64,000 nt of DNA from VBAS01 sp964444975 (GTDB lineage Bacteria; Bacteroidota; Bacteroidia; Chitinophagales; Chitinophagaceae). Positions within the stretch are counted from its first letter, which is position 1, and every line of letters starts with the position of its first letter. The notes beneath the pieces are model-generated. The model had not been told where the DNA came from and ran no database searches. It worked only from the letters and a program-made list of their open reading frames with translations. Positions 26,391 to 37,700 of this stretch are shown here, piece by piece. A program made the translations under genes and the position numbers. Where the stretch lies: NCBI GenBank assembly GCA_964444975.1, contig CAYUJD010000003.1:36111-100110 (forward strand), in the 5' to 3' direction.

Positions 26391-29300
26391 ATGCTAATAA
26401 TTAAACGATTATTATGGATTGTGCCTTTGTTTATTCTTTCCGCCTCTTCCCTGGCACAGGAAAAAACAGTTTCCGGAACTGTTCTCTCGGCAAAGGATGA
26501 TGAACCTGTAGCCAACGCCACAGTAACCAACCGGAATACCAAAAAAAATACGACGACAACCTCAACCGGACGCTTCACCATAAAAGCTTCCAGGGGTGAT
26601 GTGCTGGAGATTACCTCTGTGGGCCACCTTAAAATTACGGTGACAGTGGGTGATGCTGCTGAAATACCAGTGAAGATGCAGGTAAATGAAAAACAGTTGA
26701 GCGAGGTGGTAGTTACATCGCTTGGTATTAAAAAAGAAAAACGCGGTCTTGGTTTTTCATCGCAGGAGTTAAAAGGTGATGATGTAGCCCAAACCCAGCG
26801 GGAAAACTTTTTCAATGCCATACAAGGACGTGTGGCCGGCGCCACCCTGGTACAAACAAGTGGCGCCCCCGGTGCTTCGTCAAACATTGTGTTGCGTGGT
26901 TTCAACTCACTGTCAGGAAGCAACTCACCCCTTATTGTGGTTGACGGATTACCCATCAGCAACAATACACTGGACCAGCACCAACTGGCATCCAATGGAG
27001 ATAACCGGTATAACGATTATACCAACCGGGCCGCCGACATCAACCCCGATGACATTGAATCCATCAACATCCTGAAAGGTCCTGAAGCCACAGCGCTATA
27101 CGGAATTGAAGCCGGCAGCGGTGCTATAATAATTACCACTAAAAAAGCAAAAAAAGGGAAACTAAAAGTGACTTATGATAACAATTTCAGGGTTACTCAT
27201 GTTTACCGTTTTCCACATATTCAGAAAGTTTACAGCAACGGATCGAATGGTGTGGAATTGAACACACGGCAACTTTTTGGCCCTCGTTTCCCCATTGGAA
27301 CCAAATTTTACAATAACATTGAAAAATTTTTCGAGGATGGCTTTCAGCAAAAACAAAATATAACACTGGAGGGCGGTAAATATAATACAGCTTTCCGCTT
27401 CAATGTAACCTGGCGTGATGAAAAAGGCACTATCCCCAATACAGGATTGGAACAACTGCAAACCAGGATAACTCTCAACCAGAAGCTGTTGAAAAACCTG
27501 GAAGTAAACTTCACAGGAGCTTATTCAAATACCAGGAATGATAAGGCGCTGCGGGGCACCGGCGGTTTTCTGCACAACCTGATGCTATGGCCGATAACTG
27601 ACGATGCAAGTATTTACCTGCTGCCAAACGGCACCCGCAAATTTTTCCTTGATCCCGATGCCAGCGGCAACCAGCCCAACGAAGCTGATAATCCGTTCTT
27701 TGAAGTAAACAAGAATGTTACATATGATAAAACAGACCGTGGAATATTTAACCTAACCATTGATTACGATCCTTTTGACTGGTGGAATATTACGGTTCGG
27801 GGCGGGGCTGATATTTATGAGCAGTTTGGGCTTACCTACCTGCATCCCGAATCAAACCAGGCCCGTACAATCCGTGGCCAGGTAGAAGATTACACACAGA
27901 AATTCAATAGTTATAACGGGGTGCTGATAAATACTTTTAAGAAAAACTTTGGCAAACTGAAAACCACTTTGCGGGCAGGTGTGGCAAATGATGATTGGGT
28001 ACGAAAAACATTTGCTCACCTGGGACGCACCTTGAAAGACTCGGTTACTAAAAATGTATCAGTAGCCACTACCTTAGTTACCAGCCGCGAAGTTGGAGCC
28101 GATACACTTACCAAAAAACGATTGCAGGGTGTGTTTGGTGAAATTGGGTTGAATTATGATGATATAATTTACCTGACAGCCACAGGAAGAAATGACTGGA
28201 CTTCCACACTGCCTGTACAGGCAAGGTCCTTCTTTTATCCATCCTACAGCCTTGCATTTATTATAAGTGAATTAATAGCTCCGGAATCAAAATGGATGAA
28301 CTTTTGGAAACTGCGGGCATCAAGAGCTGAAACAGCCAAAGACATTTCACCATATGGCTCACAAAGCTGGTACACCAATGCACCGGGTGCCACCAATGCG
28401 TATGGTTGGTCGTATGATTTTTATAATCAAAACCCCAAGATTGTTCCGGAAAGACAGGAAACTTATGAAGTGGGAACAGAAATGCGGCTGTTCAATAACC
28501 GGCTGAGCCTTGAGTACACTTATTATCACACTAAAAACCTAGACCAGATAGTCAGGCTTGTGCGCCTGAGCTATGGCACCGGCTTTATTTTAAATACCAG
28601 CAATATCAGTGATACAGAAAACAAAGGTCATGAAGTTACCCTTGGTATCACCGCCATTAAGAAAAAGAATTTTACCTGGCGAATGAATTACAATTTCAAC
28701 CGCATGACCAACCGCATCACCCGCATTCCGAATAATATTCCAGAGTTTTACAACTCCGATACCTGGCTGGGAAATTTCAGGGCCGGTCTTACCCGCAACG
28801 GCACCATTACACAACTTACCGGTCAGAATTATCTGCGCAACAATACCGGTCAAATTCTGATTGACCCCACAACCGGCTACCCGATTCCCGACCCGAACTA
28901 TACAAAAATCGCCGACCGCAACCCCGATTTCCAGCTCGGCATCAGCAACACTTTTACATATAAGAATATTACTTTTTCCTGTCTGCTTGATATAAAAGCT
29001 GGTGGCGATATTTTGAATGCAAACGAAATCTGGATGACCCAAAACGGAGTAAGCCTGCGAACACTTGACAGGGAAGTACCCCGCATCTATCCCGGCGTGC
29101 TGAGAGACGGGCTTGAAAACACTTCTAATCCCACACCCAATACTATATCCGTACTGCCGCATTTCCAAAGCTCCATTTATACCGACAGATCTATGGCGGT
29201 GGATTATGTAGAGAAAGATGTGAACTGGCTGAGAGTAAGAGATGTAACTATACGTTTCAATGCCGGAAAGCGACTGCTGGATAAATTAAAATACTTTTCA

Positions 29301-29486
29301 TCAGCCGCTGCCTTTATCACCGGCACCGATTTGTTCCTGATAACAAATTATACGGGTGTTGATCCTACAGCGGCCGGTAACTCAGCCGCTACACTCGGCA
29401 ATGGTTCTTTCGGTGTTGATTTTGGTTCGCTTTCCATTCCGCGTGGGCTCAACTTCGGTTTATCACTTCAATTCGCTAAAAAATAA
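26391..29486 (+). CDS. SusC/RagA-family TonB-linked outer-membrane transporter
   Basis: 1031 residues from the ATG at 26391; the frame extends to a TTG at 26289 that gives no signal peptide, while 26391 starts LIIKRLLWIVPLFILSASSLAQ. Domains: carboxypeptidase-regulatory-like fold (about 24-105), TonB plug (VAGATLVQTSGAPGASSNIVLRG, then DDIESINILKGPEATALYG) and a 22-strand-type barrel. It imports a large nutrient across the outer membrane with its SusD partner. The SusD gene starts 11 bp downstream. No glycosidase, peptidase or anti-sigma/sensor gene sits beside the pair, so the substrate is unreadable. Confidence 0.93.
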   Translation: MLIIKRLLWIVPLFILSASSLAQEKTVSGTVLSAKDDEPVANATVTNRNTKKNTTTTSTGRFTIKASRGDVLEITSVGHLKITVTVGDAAEIPVKMQVNEKQLSEVVVTSLGIKKEKRGLGFSSQELKGDDVAQTQRENFFNAIQGRVAGATLVQTSGAPGASSNIVLRGFNSLSGSNSPLIVVDGLPISNNTLDQHQLASNGDNRYNDYTNRAADINPDDIESINILKGPEATALYGIEAGSGAIIITTKKAKKGKLKVTYDNNFRVTHVYRFPHIQKVYSNGSNGVELNTRQLFGPRFPIGTKFYNNIEKFFEDGFQQKQNITLEGGKYNTAFRFNVTWRDEKGTIPNTGLEQLQTRITLNQKLLKNLEVNFTGAYSNTRNDKALRGTGGFLHNLMLWPITDDASIYLLPNGTRKFFLDPDASGNQPNEADNPFFEVNKNVTYDKTDRGIFNLTIDYDPFDWWNITVRGGADIYEQFGLTYLHPESNQARTIRGQVEDYTQKFNSYNGVLINTFKKNFGKLKTTLRAGVANDDWVRKTFAHLGRTLKDSVTKNVSVATTLVTSREVGADTLTKKRLQGVFGEIGLNYDDIIYLTATGRNDWTSTLPVQARSFFYPSYSLAFIISELIAPESKWMNFWKLRASRAETAKDISPYGSQSWYTNAPGATNAYGWSYDFYNQNPKIVPERQETYEVGTEMRLFNNRLSLEYTYYHTKNLDQIVRLVRLSYGTGFILNTSNISDTENKGHEVTLGITAIKKKNFTWRMNYNFNRMTNRITRIPNNIPEFYNSDTWLGNFRAGLTRNGTITQLTGQNYLRNNTGQILIDPTTGYPIPDPNYTKIADRNPDFQLGISNTFTYKNITFSCLLDIKAGGDILNANEIWMTQNGVSLRTLDREVPRIYPGVLRDGLENTSNPTPNTISVLPHFQSSIYTDRSMAVDYVEKDVNWLRVRDVTIRFNAGKRLLDKLKYFSSAAAFITGTDLFLITNYTGVDPTAAGNSAATLGNGSFGVDFGSLSIPRGLNFGLSLQFAKK

Positions 29487-29497
29487 TACGACAGTAT

Positions 29498-31063
29498 ATG
29501 AAACTTAGGAAAACATTTTTAATAGTACTGGGCAGTATGATGCTATTAACAGGCATTACATCCTGCAAAAAATACCTGGATGATGCGTTTCCCAATCCCA
29601 ATAAGCCGGTTCAGGTTGATCCCGACCTTGTGCTCCCGGCAGTGATTTCAAATTTTGCCAGAGGGTTGTTTTTCGATGCCCGTTTTCTCGGAAACTATTG
29701 TGACTACTGGCACCGGACACTTACGGGTGTTACATGGGAGCGAATGGGCTACGACCCCGGCAGTGATAACGGTGGTGAAAAATGGAGAACGCATTACTGG
29801 AATCTTGGTATAAACCTGCTGAATGCAATCAGGGATGGCCGTAACAGCAGCAGGCCAGAATATGCAGGGGCAGGCTGGGCTTTGTTTGCATTAAGCTGGC
29901 TGCAGCTGGCCGATTACCATGGCGATGTGATTCTGGATGAAGCATTCCGTTCGGAACAACTCACTTTTAAATACAATACGCAAGACCAGGTGTATGAGTA
30001 TGTAAAACAAATCTGCGACTCGGCCATTTTCTATTTTAACCAGGTGTCATCACCTTCAGATGGTTTTTCTTCCAAGGGTGATAAATACTTTTATGCAGGG
30101 AATATTGAGCGCTGGAAAAAATTTGTTTATGGTGTAAAAGCTCTTGTTTTTCACCGCTACATCAATAAGTCAACCTACAGCGCCGACTCAGTAATCAAAT
30201 ACGCTAATTTATCGTTCAGCTCATCAGCCGACGATGCCCTGATAAAATTTGATGCCGCTTACCAGCCCATCAGCACTACTGCCTTAAACTTTTATGGCCC
30301 TACCAGGGCCAACCTGGGTACCTATCGTGCCAGCAAATACCTGATAGATATTATGAGCGGCACGACTTTTTTCGCCGGTGTAGTTGACCCGCGGCGGAAT
30401 TATATTTTCAAGCCTTCTACCAGTGGTCAATTCAATGGGCTGCCGGCCAACAACGGGTTCACCGGCATTACAACAGCTAATCAGCCACCTAATTTCTGGG
30501 GATTCTATTCCACATCAGCACCTGCCGGTGGTGTGGATACAGGAGCCAGAACATTCTTTAAAAACGTTTCGCCTTTCCCGATTCTTACATATAGCTGGAT
30601 CCAGTTTGTAAAAGCTGAAGCGGCCTTGAAAAAAGGTGATATAAATACTGCTAGGACTGCCTACCTGGCCGGTATCAACGGAAGTTTCGACCTGCTTACC
30701 AGCAGCAACTATACCGGCTACACACCGATTACCACAACGGCAAGAAACAATTATATCAGCAATGCAACTGTATCGCCGGCCACACTTACACTGAGCCATA
30801 TTATGCTGCAGAAGTTTGTTTCCCTGTGGCCCTATGGCACAGAGGAAATATGGGTGGATTTGCGCAAGTATAATTATGACGCCAACATATTCGTCGGCTA
30901 TGTGCCGGTGGCTTCGCTTTATCCTGATAACAGCGGCAAACTGGTGCAGCGGGTAAGGCCAAGATACAATTCAGAATACCTCTGGAACCTGGCCGAGCTG
31001 CAAAGCATCGGAGCTACAGCGATTGACTATCACACCGTGCCGGTCTGGTTCTCAAAACCCTGA
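29498..31063 (+). CDS. SusD/RagB-family nutrient-binding lipoprotein
   Basis: 521 residues. The lipobox is at LLTGITSCKKY (Cys23), giving a lipid-anchored outer-surface protein. The SusD-type TPR helices follow (QLADYHGDVILDEAFR, YNTQDQVYEYVKQICDSAIFYFNQ) and the C-terminal lid. It is of the SusD-like_2 flavour, judged by the DPDLVLPAVISNFARG opening. It captures the nutrient that SusC imports. A third small lipoprotein gene follows after 25 bp. Confidence 0.92.
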   Translation: MKLRKTFLIVLGSMMLLTGITSCKKYLDDAFPNPNKPVQVDPDLVLPAVISNFARGLFFDARFLGNYCDYWHRTLTGVTWERMGYDPGSDNGGEKWRTHYWNLGINLLNAIRDGRNSSRPEYAGAGWALFALSWLQLADYHGDVILDEAFRSEQLTFKYNTQDQVYEYVKQICDSAIFYFNQVSSPSDGFSSKGDKYFYAGNIERWKKFVYGVKALVFHRYINKSTYSADSVIKYANLSFSSSADDALIKFDAAYQPISTTALNFYGPTRANLGTYRASKYLIDIMSGTTFFAGVVDPRRNYIFKPSTSGQFNGLPANNGFTGITTANQPPNFWGFYSTSAPAGGVDTGARTFFKNVSPFPILTYSWIQFVKAEAALKKGDINTARTAYLAGINGSFDLLTSSNYTGYTPITTTARNNYISNATVSPATLTLSHIMLQKFVSLWPYGTEEIWVDLRKYNYDANIFVGYVPVASLYPDNSGKLVQRVRPRYNSEYLWNLAELQSIGATAIDYHTVPVWFSKP

Positions 31064-31088
31064 TAACCCTTTTTCAAATAAAACTATT

Positions 31089-31907
31089 ATGAGAAAAAAC
31101 ACAAACACACTTCTGCTCCTGTTCCTGGTTCCTGTACTGTTTTTTTCCTGTGTAAAGGAAGCCGGGGATAACCTGGACGATAATGAAAAATTTAGCCTGT
31201 ACGACCCCGCAACCATGGCACAAGTAAAATTTATTCATGCCTACACCCCCCTCACACTGGGTGGTGCGCCGGCGCTTTCTACCACCAGCAACGGCTTCAG
31301 AATTACTATGAACGATACGAAAGTAAACGGGGCAACAAACACTTCACCCTCTACCAATACTTTTATGTATGGCGGTGTATTTCCCCCTACAACTGCCTAT
31401 TCGTTTTTATCACCCGGGCAGTCCACTTTTAAATTTATTATGAACAGGATTGTATCCGGTGCTTACGCCCCCGTAACCGGCGACGAGGTTTTTAATGCCA
31501 GTGTATCGCTGGAGGCAGGAAAACGGTACAGCCTGTTTATTGCCGATCCCTATCCTGCTCCGGGAGTATATGCTATCGAAGATAATTTTCCCGTGCCGCC
31601 AAGAAATCAATTCGCTTTCCGGTTTGTAAACCTGTGCGGTGATGCCGCCAGCCGGTTTGATGTGATTTCGCTGCGCTTTGGCCCGCTGTTTACCAATGTC
31701 AGTTACAGGGAAGTGAGAGATTATACTATCCGTGATGTGCCGACGGTGGCCGACACCATCTACCTGCGTACAGCCGGTACCAATACCACCGTTTCGCAGA
31801 TTAATACTTTTTTACCGGGTGCACAGCGTGTATATACACTCTATGCCCGCGGTAAAACCGGCGTTACCGGCCGCACGCCAAGTATTACTTTTTTTACCAA
31901 CCGGTAA
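31089..31907 (+). CDS. DUF4397-like surface lipoprotein
   Basis: 272 residues from the ATG at 31089. A lipobox (LVPVLFFSCVKE, Cys21) is followed by DUF4397-like beta-sandwich strands (AQVKFIHAYTPL, GKRYSLFIADPYP, FRFVNLCGDAASRFDV). Such proteins often sit third in a SusC-SusD operon as accessory surface proteins. A strong terminator follows its stop, closing the operon. Confidence 0.75.
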   Translation: MRKNTNTLLLLFLVPVLFFSCVKEAGDNLDDNEKFSLYDPATMAQVKFIHAYTPLTLGGAPALSTTSNGFRITMNDTKVNGATNTSPSTNTFMYGGVFPPTTAYSFLSPGQSTFKFIMNRIVSGAYAPVTGDEVFNASVSLEAGKRYSLFIADPYPAPGVYAIEDNFPVPPRNQFAFRFVNLCGDAASRFDVISLRFGPLFTNVSYREVRDYTIRDVPTVADTIYLRTAGTNTTVSQINTFLPGAQRVYTLYARGKTGVTGRTPSITFFTNR

Positions 31908-31931
31908 TTTGGTTTGATGATGATACAAATG

Positions 31932-31958
31932 CCCCGGCTGTGTCGGGGTATTTTTTTT
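31932..31958 (+). terminator. Intrinsic terminator of the susCD operon
   Basis: Stem CCCCG (31932-31936) and CGGGG (31944-31948) with a 7-nt loop, then TATTTTTTTT. The T-tract reaches into the stop codon of the convergent SpmAB gene. Confidence 0.8.
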
Positions 31959-33357
31959 ATGCAAAAAACATATAGGCAATAATTATGGATGTAAGGATGC
32001 CGGCAAGATCGGCCAGCAACATGGTGCCAACCGAATAACGGGTGTTTTTTATACTCACCGCACCAAAATAAACAGCCACAATATAAAAAGTGGTATCGGC
32101 CGAACCGCGGAATACCGATGCAAGATTACCGGCGAATGAATCGGCGCCATGCGCATTCAATGTGTCAATCATCATGGCTCTTGCCCCGCTGCCGCTGAGC
32201 GGTTTCAGCAGTGCTGTGGGCAACGCATCCACAATTCTTGTGTCACCATTTAGCCAGGTAAATACCTGCTTGATACCATCGAGAATAAAATCAAAAGCTC
32301 CGCTGTTGCGAAACAAACTGATGGCAACAAGCAGCCCTACGAGATAAGGAATAATCCGGACGGCTGTTTCAAAACCGCCTTTGGCGCCTTCAATGAATGC
32401 ATCAAACACATTTATCTTTTTATAAATAGCGCCGAGAATGATCAGGAAAAAAATGAGGAGAATAATCCCATTGCTCAGGCTTTCAGAAAACAGTTTCACT
32501 CCTTCGGCATCCAGCGTTTTTATATAAAAAATCAATGCGGCGATGACAGTGGTTATTCCCAGCACCCACAAAAGAATGACTGACTGAAAAATATTGATAC
32601 GCTGCCGCAAAGCCACGATGAATAAGGCGGCTATGGTAGCTGCAAAAGTGGCAATCATGCATGGGATGAAAATATCGGTGGGTCCGGCTGACCTCAGCGC
32701 TACCCTGTCGGCAATAATGACGGTGGGGATAAGCGTAAGCCCCGAGGCATGCAGGCAAAGAAACATCACCTGCGCATTGGTGGCAGTGGATTTATCAGGA
32801 TTCAGCTCCTGCAGGCTCTCCATCGCTTTTATTCCAAACGGGGTGGCGGCATTATCGAGCCCCATCAGGTTGGCAGAAAAATTCATCACCATGTGCCCCA
32901 TGCTGGGATGGCCTTTGGGCACATCGGGAAAAATGCGGGTGAAAAAAGGACCGATGATTCTTGAAAGGAAACGGATGCCGCCTGCTTTTTCTGCAATTGC
33001 CATAAAACCCATGAACAAGGCCATAATCCCAATCAGGTTGATGCAGAGATTCACGGCATCTTTGGTGGTTTCAAACACGCCGTTTGCCTGTTGCATTTTG
33101 AATGCCCGGTAAGTATTTTCCGCTGGTTTGTAAATTTTTTCTTTGCCCCATACCGCAAGCTTCCGGGTTTTCAACTGCTCACGAATCAACACAGGCACTT
33201 CGGCTGAATCAACTGAACGAACAGAAACAGTGTCTGTATTTTTTCCCGTCACCAGGTTGCTGAAAATTTTTTCCTGGCCCGGCTCAAACAAAAACCTGCC
33301 CAGTGCTGAAAGCAATGCGATGATGATAAAAGCCATCCAGATTCTGCTGAGAACCAT
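31957..33357 (-). CDS. Fused SpmA-SpmB (nucleoside-recognition/Gate domain) membrane protein
   Basis: 466 residues with about 10 membrane segments. Two Gate-type domains are joined: the N-terminal SpmA-like half (NLCINLIGIMALFMGFMAIAEKAGG ... FSANLMGLDNAATPFG) and the SpmB-like half (FIEGAKGGFETAVRIIPYLVGLLVAISLFRNSG ... SGARAMMIDTLNAHG). Bacillus has these as two spore-maturation proteins; the fusion is usual in non-sporing Bacteroidota. A periplasmic-like insert of about 70 residues follows the first helix. The transported or sensed molecule is unknown. Confidence 0.85.
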   Translation of the reverse strand: MVLSRIWMAFIIIALLSALGRFLFEPGQEKIFSNLVTGKNTDTVSVRSVDSAEVPVLIREQLKTRKLAVWGKEKIYKPAENTYRAFKMQQANGVFETTKDAVNLCINLIGIMALFMGFMAIAEKAGGIRFLSRIIGPFFTRIFPDVPKGHPSMGHMVMNFSANLMGLDNAATPFGIKAMESLQELNPDKSTATNAQVMFLCLHASGLTLIPTVIIADRVALRSAGPTDIFIPCMIATFAATIAALFIVALRQRINIFQSVILLWVLGITTVIAALIFYIKTLDAEGVKLFSESLSNGIILLIFFLIILGAIYKKINVFDAFIEGAKGGFETAVRIIPYLVGLLVAISLFRNSGAFDFILDGIKQVFTWLNGDTRIVDALPTALLKPLSGSGARAMMIDTLNAHGADSFAGNLASVFRGSADTTFYIVAVYFGAVSIKNTRYSVGTMLLADLAGILTSIIIAYMFFA

Positions 33358-33470
33358 AACCGGATTTTAGATTTGAAATTTGGGATTTTAGATTGCAAAT
33401 TGAAGATTGCAGATTTTTTCTGATTCTCCAAAATCAAGTTTTCACATTTCTTCACGTAGTACCCAGCACT

Positions 33471-33478
33471 TATCTTTG
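33471..33478 (+). promoter_or_regulatory. -7 box for ychF
   Basis: TATCTTTG matches TAnnTTTG, 72 nt before the ychF ATG. The leader that follows (33487-33549) is a low-complexity run of ATCAAAAATC-like repeats. Confidence 0.45.
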
Positions 33479-33550
33479 CGCCCCAAAACTGATGTCGGAT
33501 GTCGGAAACCTAAAATCAGAAATCAAAAATCAAAAATCTAAAATCTTCTA

Positions 33551-34690
33551 ATGGGTTTACAAGCTGGTATAGTCGGGTTGCCGAATGTTGGAAAATCAAC
33601 TTTATTCAATGCCGTAAGCAACAGCGCAAAGGCACAGGCAAGCAATTACCGCTTTTGCACCATCGAGCCCAATGTGGGACTGGTGGATGTGTCGGATCCG
33701 CGGCTTTACAAGCTTGCAGAACTTGTAAAACCAACCCGCACTGTACCCACACAACTTGAAATAGTAGACATCGCCGGCCTGGTGCGTGGCGCCAGCAAGG
33801 GCGAAGGACTGGGGAATAAGTTTCTTGCAAACATCCGTGAAGTGGATGCCATCATTCATGTGATTCGTTGTTTTGAAGATGAAAATGTGCTGCGTGAAGA
33901 AGGAAAGATTGATCCTGTAAGCGATAAAGAGATCATTGATGCGGAACTGCAATTAAAAGACCTTGAAAGCGTGGAAAAGAAAATTCAAAAAACGGAAAAG
34001 CAGGCCAAAGCCGATCCCAAATTGAAAGCAGAGTTGGAAGTATTGCTCCGCTGCAAAGCACATCTCGAAAAAGGGAAAAACATACATGACCTGGATTTGA
34101 GCAAAGAAGAGAAAACCGCTATAGCCGATCTGTTTCTTCTTACCGATAAACCTGTGCTGTATGTAGCCAACGTGGATGAGGCATCCATGCTTACCGGGAA
34201 TAAATATTCTGACGCATTGATAGAAGCAGTGAAAAGATCTCACCTGGAAGCCCTGAATGAGGCTTCACGTACGTTCAGGGAGGAGGCGGAGATCATCATT
34301 ATGAACGCATCCATTGAAGCACAGATACAGGAAATGGAGAACCCGGAGGACCAAAAAATGTTTATGGAAGAATATGGCATGCAGGAACCGGCACTCGATC
34401 GCCTCATTCATGCCACCTACAAGCTGCTGGGCTTATACACTTTTTTCACCGCCGGTGAAAAGGAAGTAAGGGCCTGGACAATACATGAGGGATGGAAAGC
34501 GCCACAGGCCGCCGGAATTATTCATACTGATTTTGAAAAAGGATTTATCAAAGCTGAGGTGATCAGCTATGATGATTTTGTAAAGTACGGATCCGAAGCC
34601 GCCTGCCGCGAAGCCGGTAAATTAAGAATTGAAGGAAAGGAATATGTAGTGAAGGATGGGGATGTAATGCACTTCAGGTTTAATGTATAA
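33551..34690 (+). CDS. ychF: YchF/OLA1-family ATPase
   Basis: 379 residues. P-loop GLPNVGKST (9-17), switch DIAGLV, and a G4 of the NVDE type instead of NKxD, which is what gives this family ATP rather than GTP preference. A coiled-coil insert (DLESVEKKIQKTEKQAKAD) and a C-terminal TGS domain (VRAWTIHEGWKAPQAAGIIHTDF) complete the layout. It binds ribosomes and acts in stress responses. It is about 13-16 residues longer than usual; the extra appears to lie around SHLEALNEASRTFREEAE before the MNASIEAQI block. Confidence 0.95.
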   Translation: MGLQAGIVGLPNVGKSTLFNAVSNSAKAQASNYRFCTIEPNVGLVDVSDPRLYKLAELVKPTRTVPTQLEIVDIAGLVRGASKGEGLGNKFLANIREVDAIIHVIRCFEDENVLREEGKIDPVSDKEIIDAELQLKDLESVEKKIQKTEKQAKADPKLKAELEVLLRCKAHLEKGKNIHDLDLSKEEKTAIADLFLLTDKPVLYVANVDEASMLTGNKYSDALIEAVKRSHLEALNEASRTFREEAEIIIMNASIEAQIQEMENPEDQKMFMEEYGMQEPALDRLIHATYKLLGLYTFFTAGEKEVRAWTIHEGWKAPQAAGIIHTDFEKGFIKAEVISYDDFVKYGSEAACREAGKLRIEGKEYVVKDGDVMHFRFNV

Positions 34691-34712
34691 AACCTGTACC
34701 TTGGATAGGGTT

Positions 34713-37700
34713 TCAAAATAATGCCCTGATCGAAGCCCTTCCGATATGCACTGTTCTTGCACTGCCCGGTTTCCTTCCTTCATACACAAAATTCAATTCA
34801 AGATTATTAAGCAATCGTTTTGTAAGATCAATGCTCCAGAGATAATTGCTGCCGGGAAGTAAGCCGTCGAGCATGATGTAGCTGACCGTTGTGTTGGTGG
34901 GAAATTTGAAATCAATATTACTGAAAGTGAATTTGCCGGTGACCGAACTGTTCTGAAGTACATTGTATTTTGTTTCCAGGCTTACCGAACCGGAAGTGGA
35001 TTTTTCGCCTCCGTAAAGCGCCTTGTTATTTTTATTGTCAAATTTATAACCGGTCGCCAGCCTGAACTTTGTTCCCTGTATGAAAACCAGCCGCGGTTCG
35101 ATGTTGTAAATGCTCAGCTCATAATTCCGGTTGGCAAAGCCGGGTGTATATAAACCGTTCAATCCTTTTTTGCTGCTCACATCAAGCGTAAATGAGCGGC
35201 TGATATTCCAGCGAAAGCGCAGCAGCCAGTCGTTCAGCCGGCGGCTTTCATAGCCGTAAGTAAGCAGCGACTTGCCGCTGTTTCGCAGGTTGCTCACATC
35301 AAAGCCCCACTTGCTGCTGAAGCGGTTAAAGGAAAATGTATTCAGGAAAACAGTGTTCAGTGTTATCAATGCCGTATCGTTAAGCTCGTATTTAAACGGG
35401 CTGAACTCAATACTTCCTTTTGCAATTGTTTTTTTATTTACCTGCAGCGATGTTTTCAGGTGGATGCGGGAAATAAAATTCTGAAATCCTTTCAGGTCGC
35501 TTTTATTTAAAATGGCCCTGGGATTCAGCTGAAAACTGTAGTTGAACGTAGTGTAATTGGCCTTTACAAATTCATTGGTGGGGGTAAAGATGCGGATAAA
35601 CTTTGCCTGGTCGGGAAACAGCGCTTCTTCAAATTCGTTCAGCTGTTGTATGCCGTCGTTGTTATAATCATTCCAGGTGTACTCACCCTGACCTGCCGGC
35701 ACTTCCAGGTACACAAAATCTCTTTTCTGCTCCTGCCCTGTTCCCAGTTCATACAGCACATTGCCTGTCAGCAATCCTTTCCATTCATTGATGATATATT
35801 CTGCACGGCCAAGCACCGTTTCATCCGCTTTTTGATTCGAAACGCCATTCAGCACTTTCAGTTTCCGGAAAGTGGCATTGAGCAAAAACTGGTGATGCAC
35901 ATTTGCCAGCAATTCAGTTTGCAGGTTTACATTCAGACTCCTGTCACCACGCACCAGGTTTTTTCCCACCGGGTATTTATCACTCCGGGTAAAAAATGTA
36001 AGCCCGTAGCGGTTCTTCCTTTTTTCCGAAGACTTCAGGTAAGCAGACCAGGTATCAAATGAAAAACTTTGAAGCAGCAGGGTATCAAATGATTTGTTCC
36101 GGGTTGAGTTCCGTTCCAATGTATAACGGAAACCGAGACGGAAGTTGTCTAATTTTTTTAACTCCCTGCTGACATCAATTACCGGCCTGGTAAAACTTCC
36201 TTTGCTCAAGGGATTATTGAACCCGGTATAAGCAAACTGGTTATTGAACTGCCAACCTTTCAAACTGACCACATGCTGAAAATTGTGCTGGAAACCATTG
36301 TAGTCATCGCCGCGGCTGTAATTCATCAGCGAATAACTCAGCCAATTGTTTTTTGCATTTTGCAGTTTTGCCGAAGCCCGGATGATGTGTTCATCGGAAG
36401 GCAGAGTTTGCAAAGCCAGGCCCCAGTCTCTCGAAAACTCCACATTGCGCAGCCGCTCCAGCGGTTTAAATTTTCCCTGCACAAACTCATAGTCAAGACC
36501 GGTAGTAAGTTGCAGTTTTTTTGCCGATGATTTAAAAGGCGATGTATTTGAAAACTGGATTTTTGTTGCCAGCCCGATATCATCGCCATTGTCTTTGCCG
36601 GAAAAAGTATTGACATCATAATTGCTCAGGGCCAGTTCTGTCTTCAGCGATGTACGTTCAGTAATTTTATAATCGGCGCCAAGCGTAACCAGTTGCTGTT
36701 TTTTGGGCGTCACCAGTACAATCACCGGTTCATATCGTCCTTGCTTCACACCCGCCACAGGCATAATGAATTTGTACACTTTACCGTTTGCACCGTTGAA
36801 CTCGGGCACATAATTTCCCCTGCCTTCTCCCACATCGGTAAAAGCAAGATTGTATTTGGCCGCTGCCGGGTCGGTGGAGTATTGATAAAACGAATCAAGG
36901 CCGCTGCCGGGGTTGTAATAAATTTTCTCGTACAAAACTTTCCCGGCATCAAAAGCCGTATCAAGAATAGCAGATGGATAAAGTGCATTCTGAATACTGT
37001 CGCCGATGCTGCTGAGGAAAAATTTCTGGCTGGCATCCAGCACCTGGTTTATCTGGCTGTTCTTTGCATCGCTGTTGTTGAATGCGCCAATATTTATTTT
37101 CAGCTTTTTGTTCAGCTCAAACTCCTGAGAAAGGTAAAGATTGGCATTCAGGAAATTCCTGTCGGCATACTCAAACTCCACCTGTATGCGACTGTCTTTT
37201 GTAACCAGGCGCCGCGGCGTAAAGGTAACCTCAGCAGTATTGTAGTTGATAACATAATCCTGGTCTTCGCCACGCTGCAGCAACTCACCGTCAATAAAAA
37301 CTCTTTCCGTTCCTGCCAGTACGATAAAAAAGAATTCATTGTTGGCGCCGGTCAGACGGTACGGCCCCTGGTTGCCTTCAAGCCCCTGGAAAATATTGCG
37401 GTTGAATTTCCCTTTGGCAATAGAGCCGCTCACCAGCGTTTTGGATGAATTATTTTTTGAAATATTATTTTTTGTTTCAAAAGAAATTCCCTGCAGCCGT
37501 TTATAAAAATTGAGAAAGTAACTCTGGCTTTGCCGGATGTCAATATCACCAAGGTTCAATTGCCAGCCGCGTTTTTTAAACTGGAGAAACACCTGGTCAA
37601 ATTCATTCAGCTGCTGCGTGGTGCCATCGGGTTGTATGGGTAAATTATTATCGGTGATAGCAGCATTAATCATAATGCTGTCGCCCAGCATGCCGCTCAG

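Noticed and set aside
36693..37448. 251-residue plus-strand frame
   Set aside because: Antisense to the large outer-membrane barrel gene; no recognisable motif.
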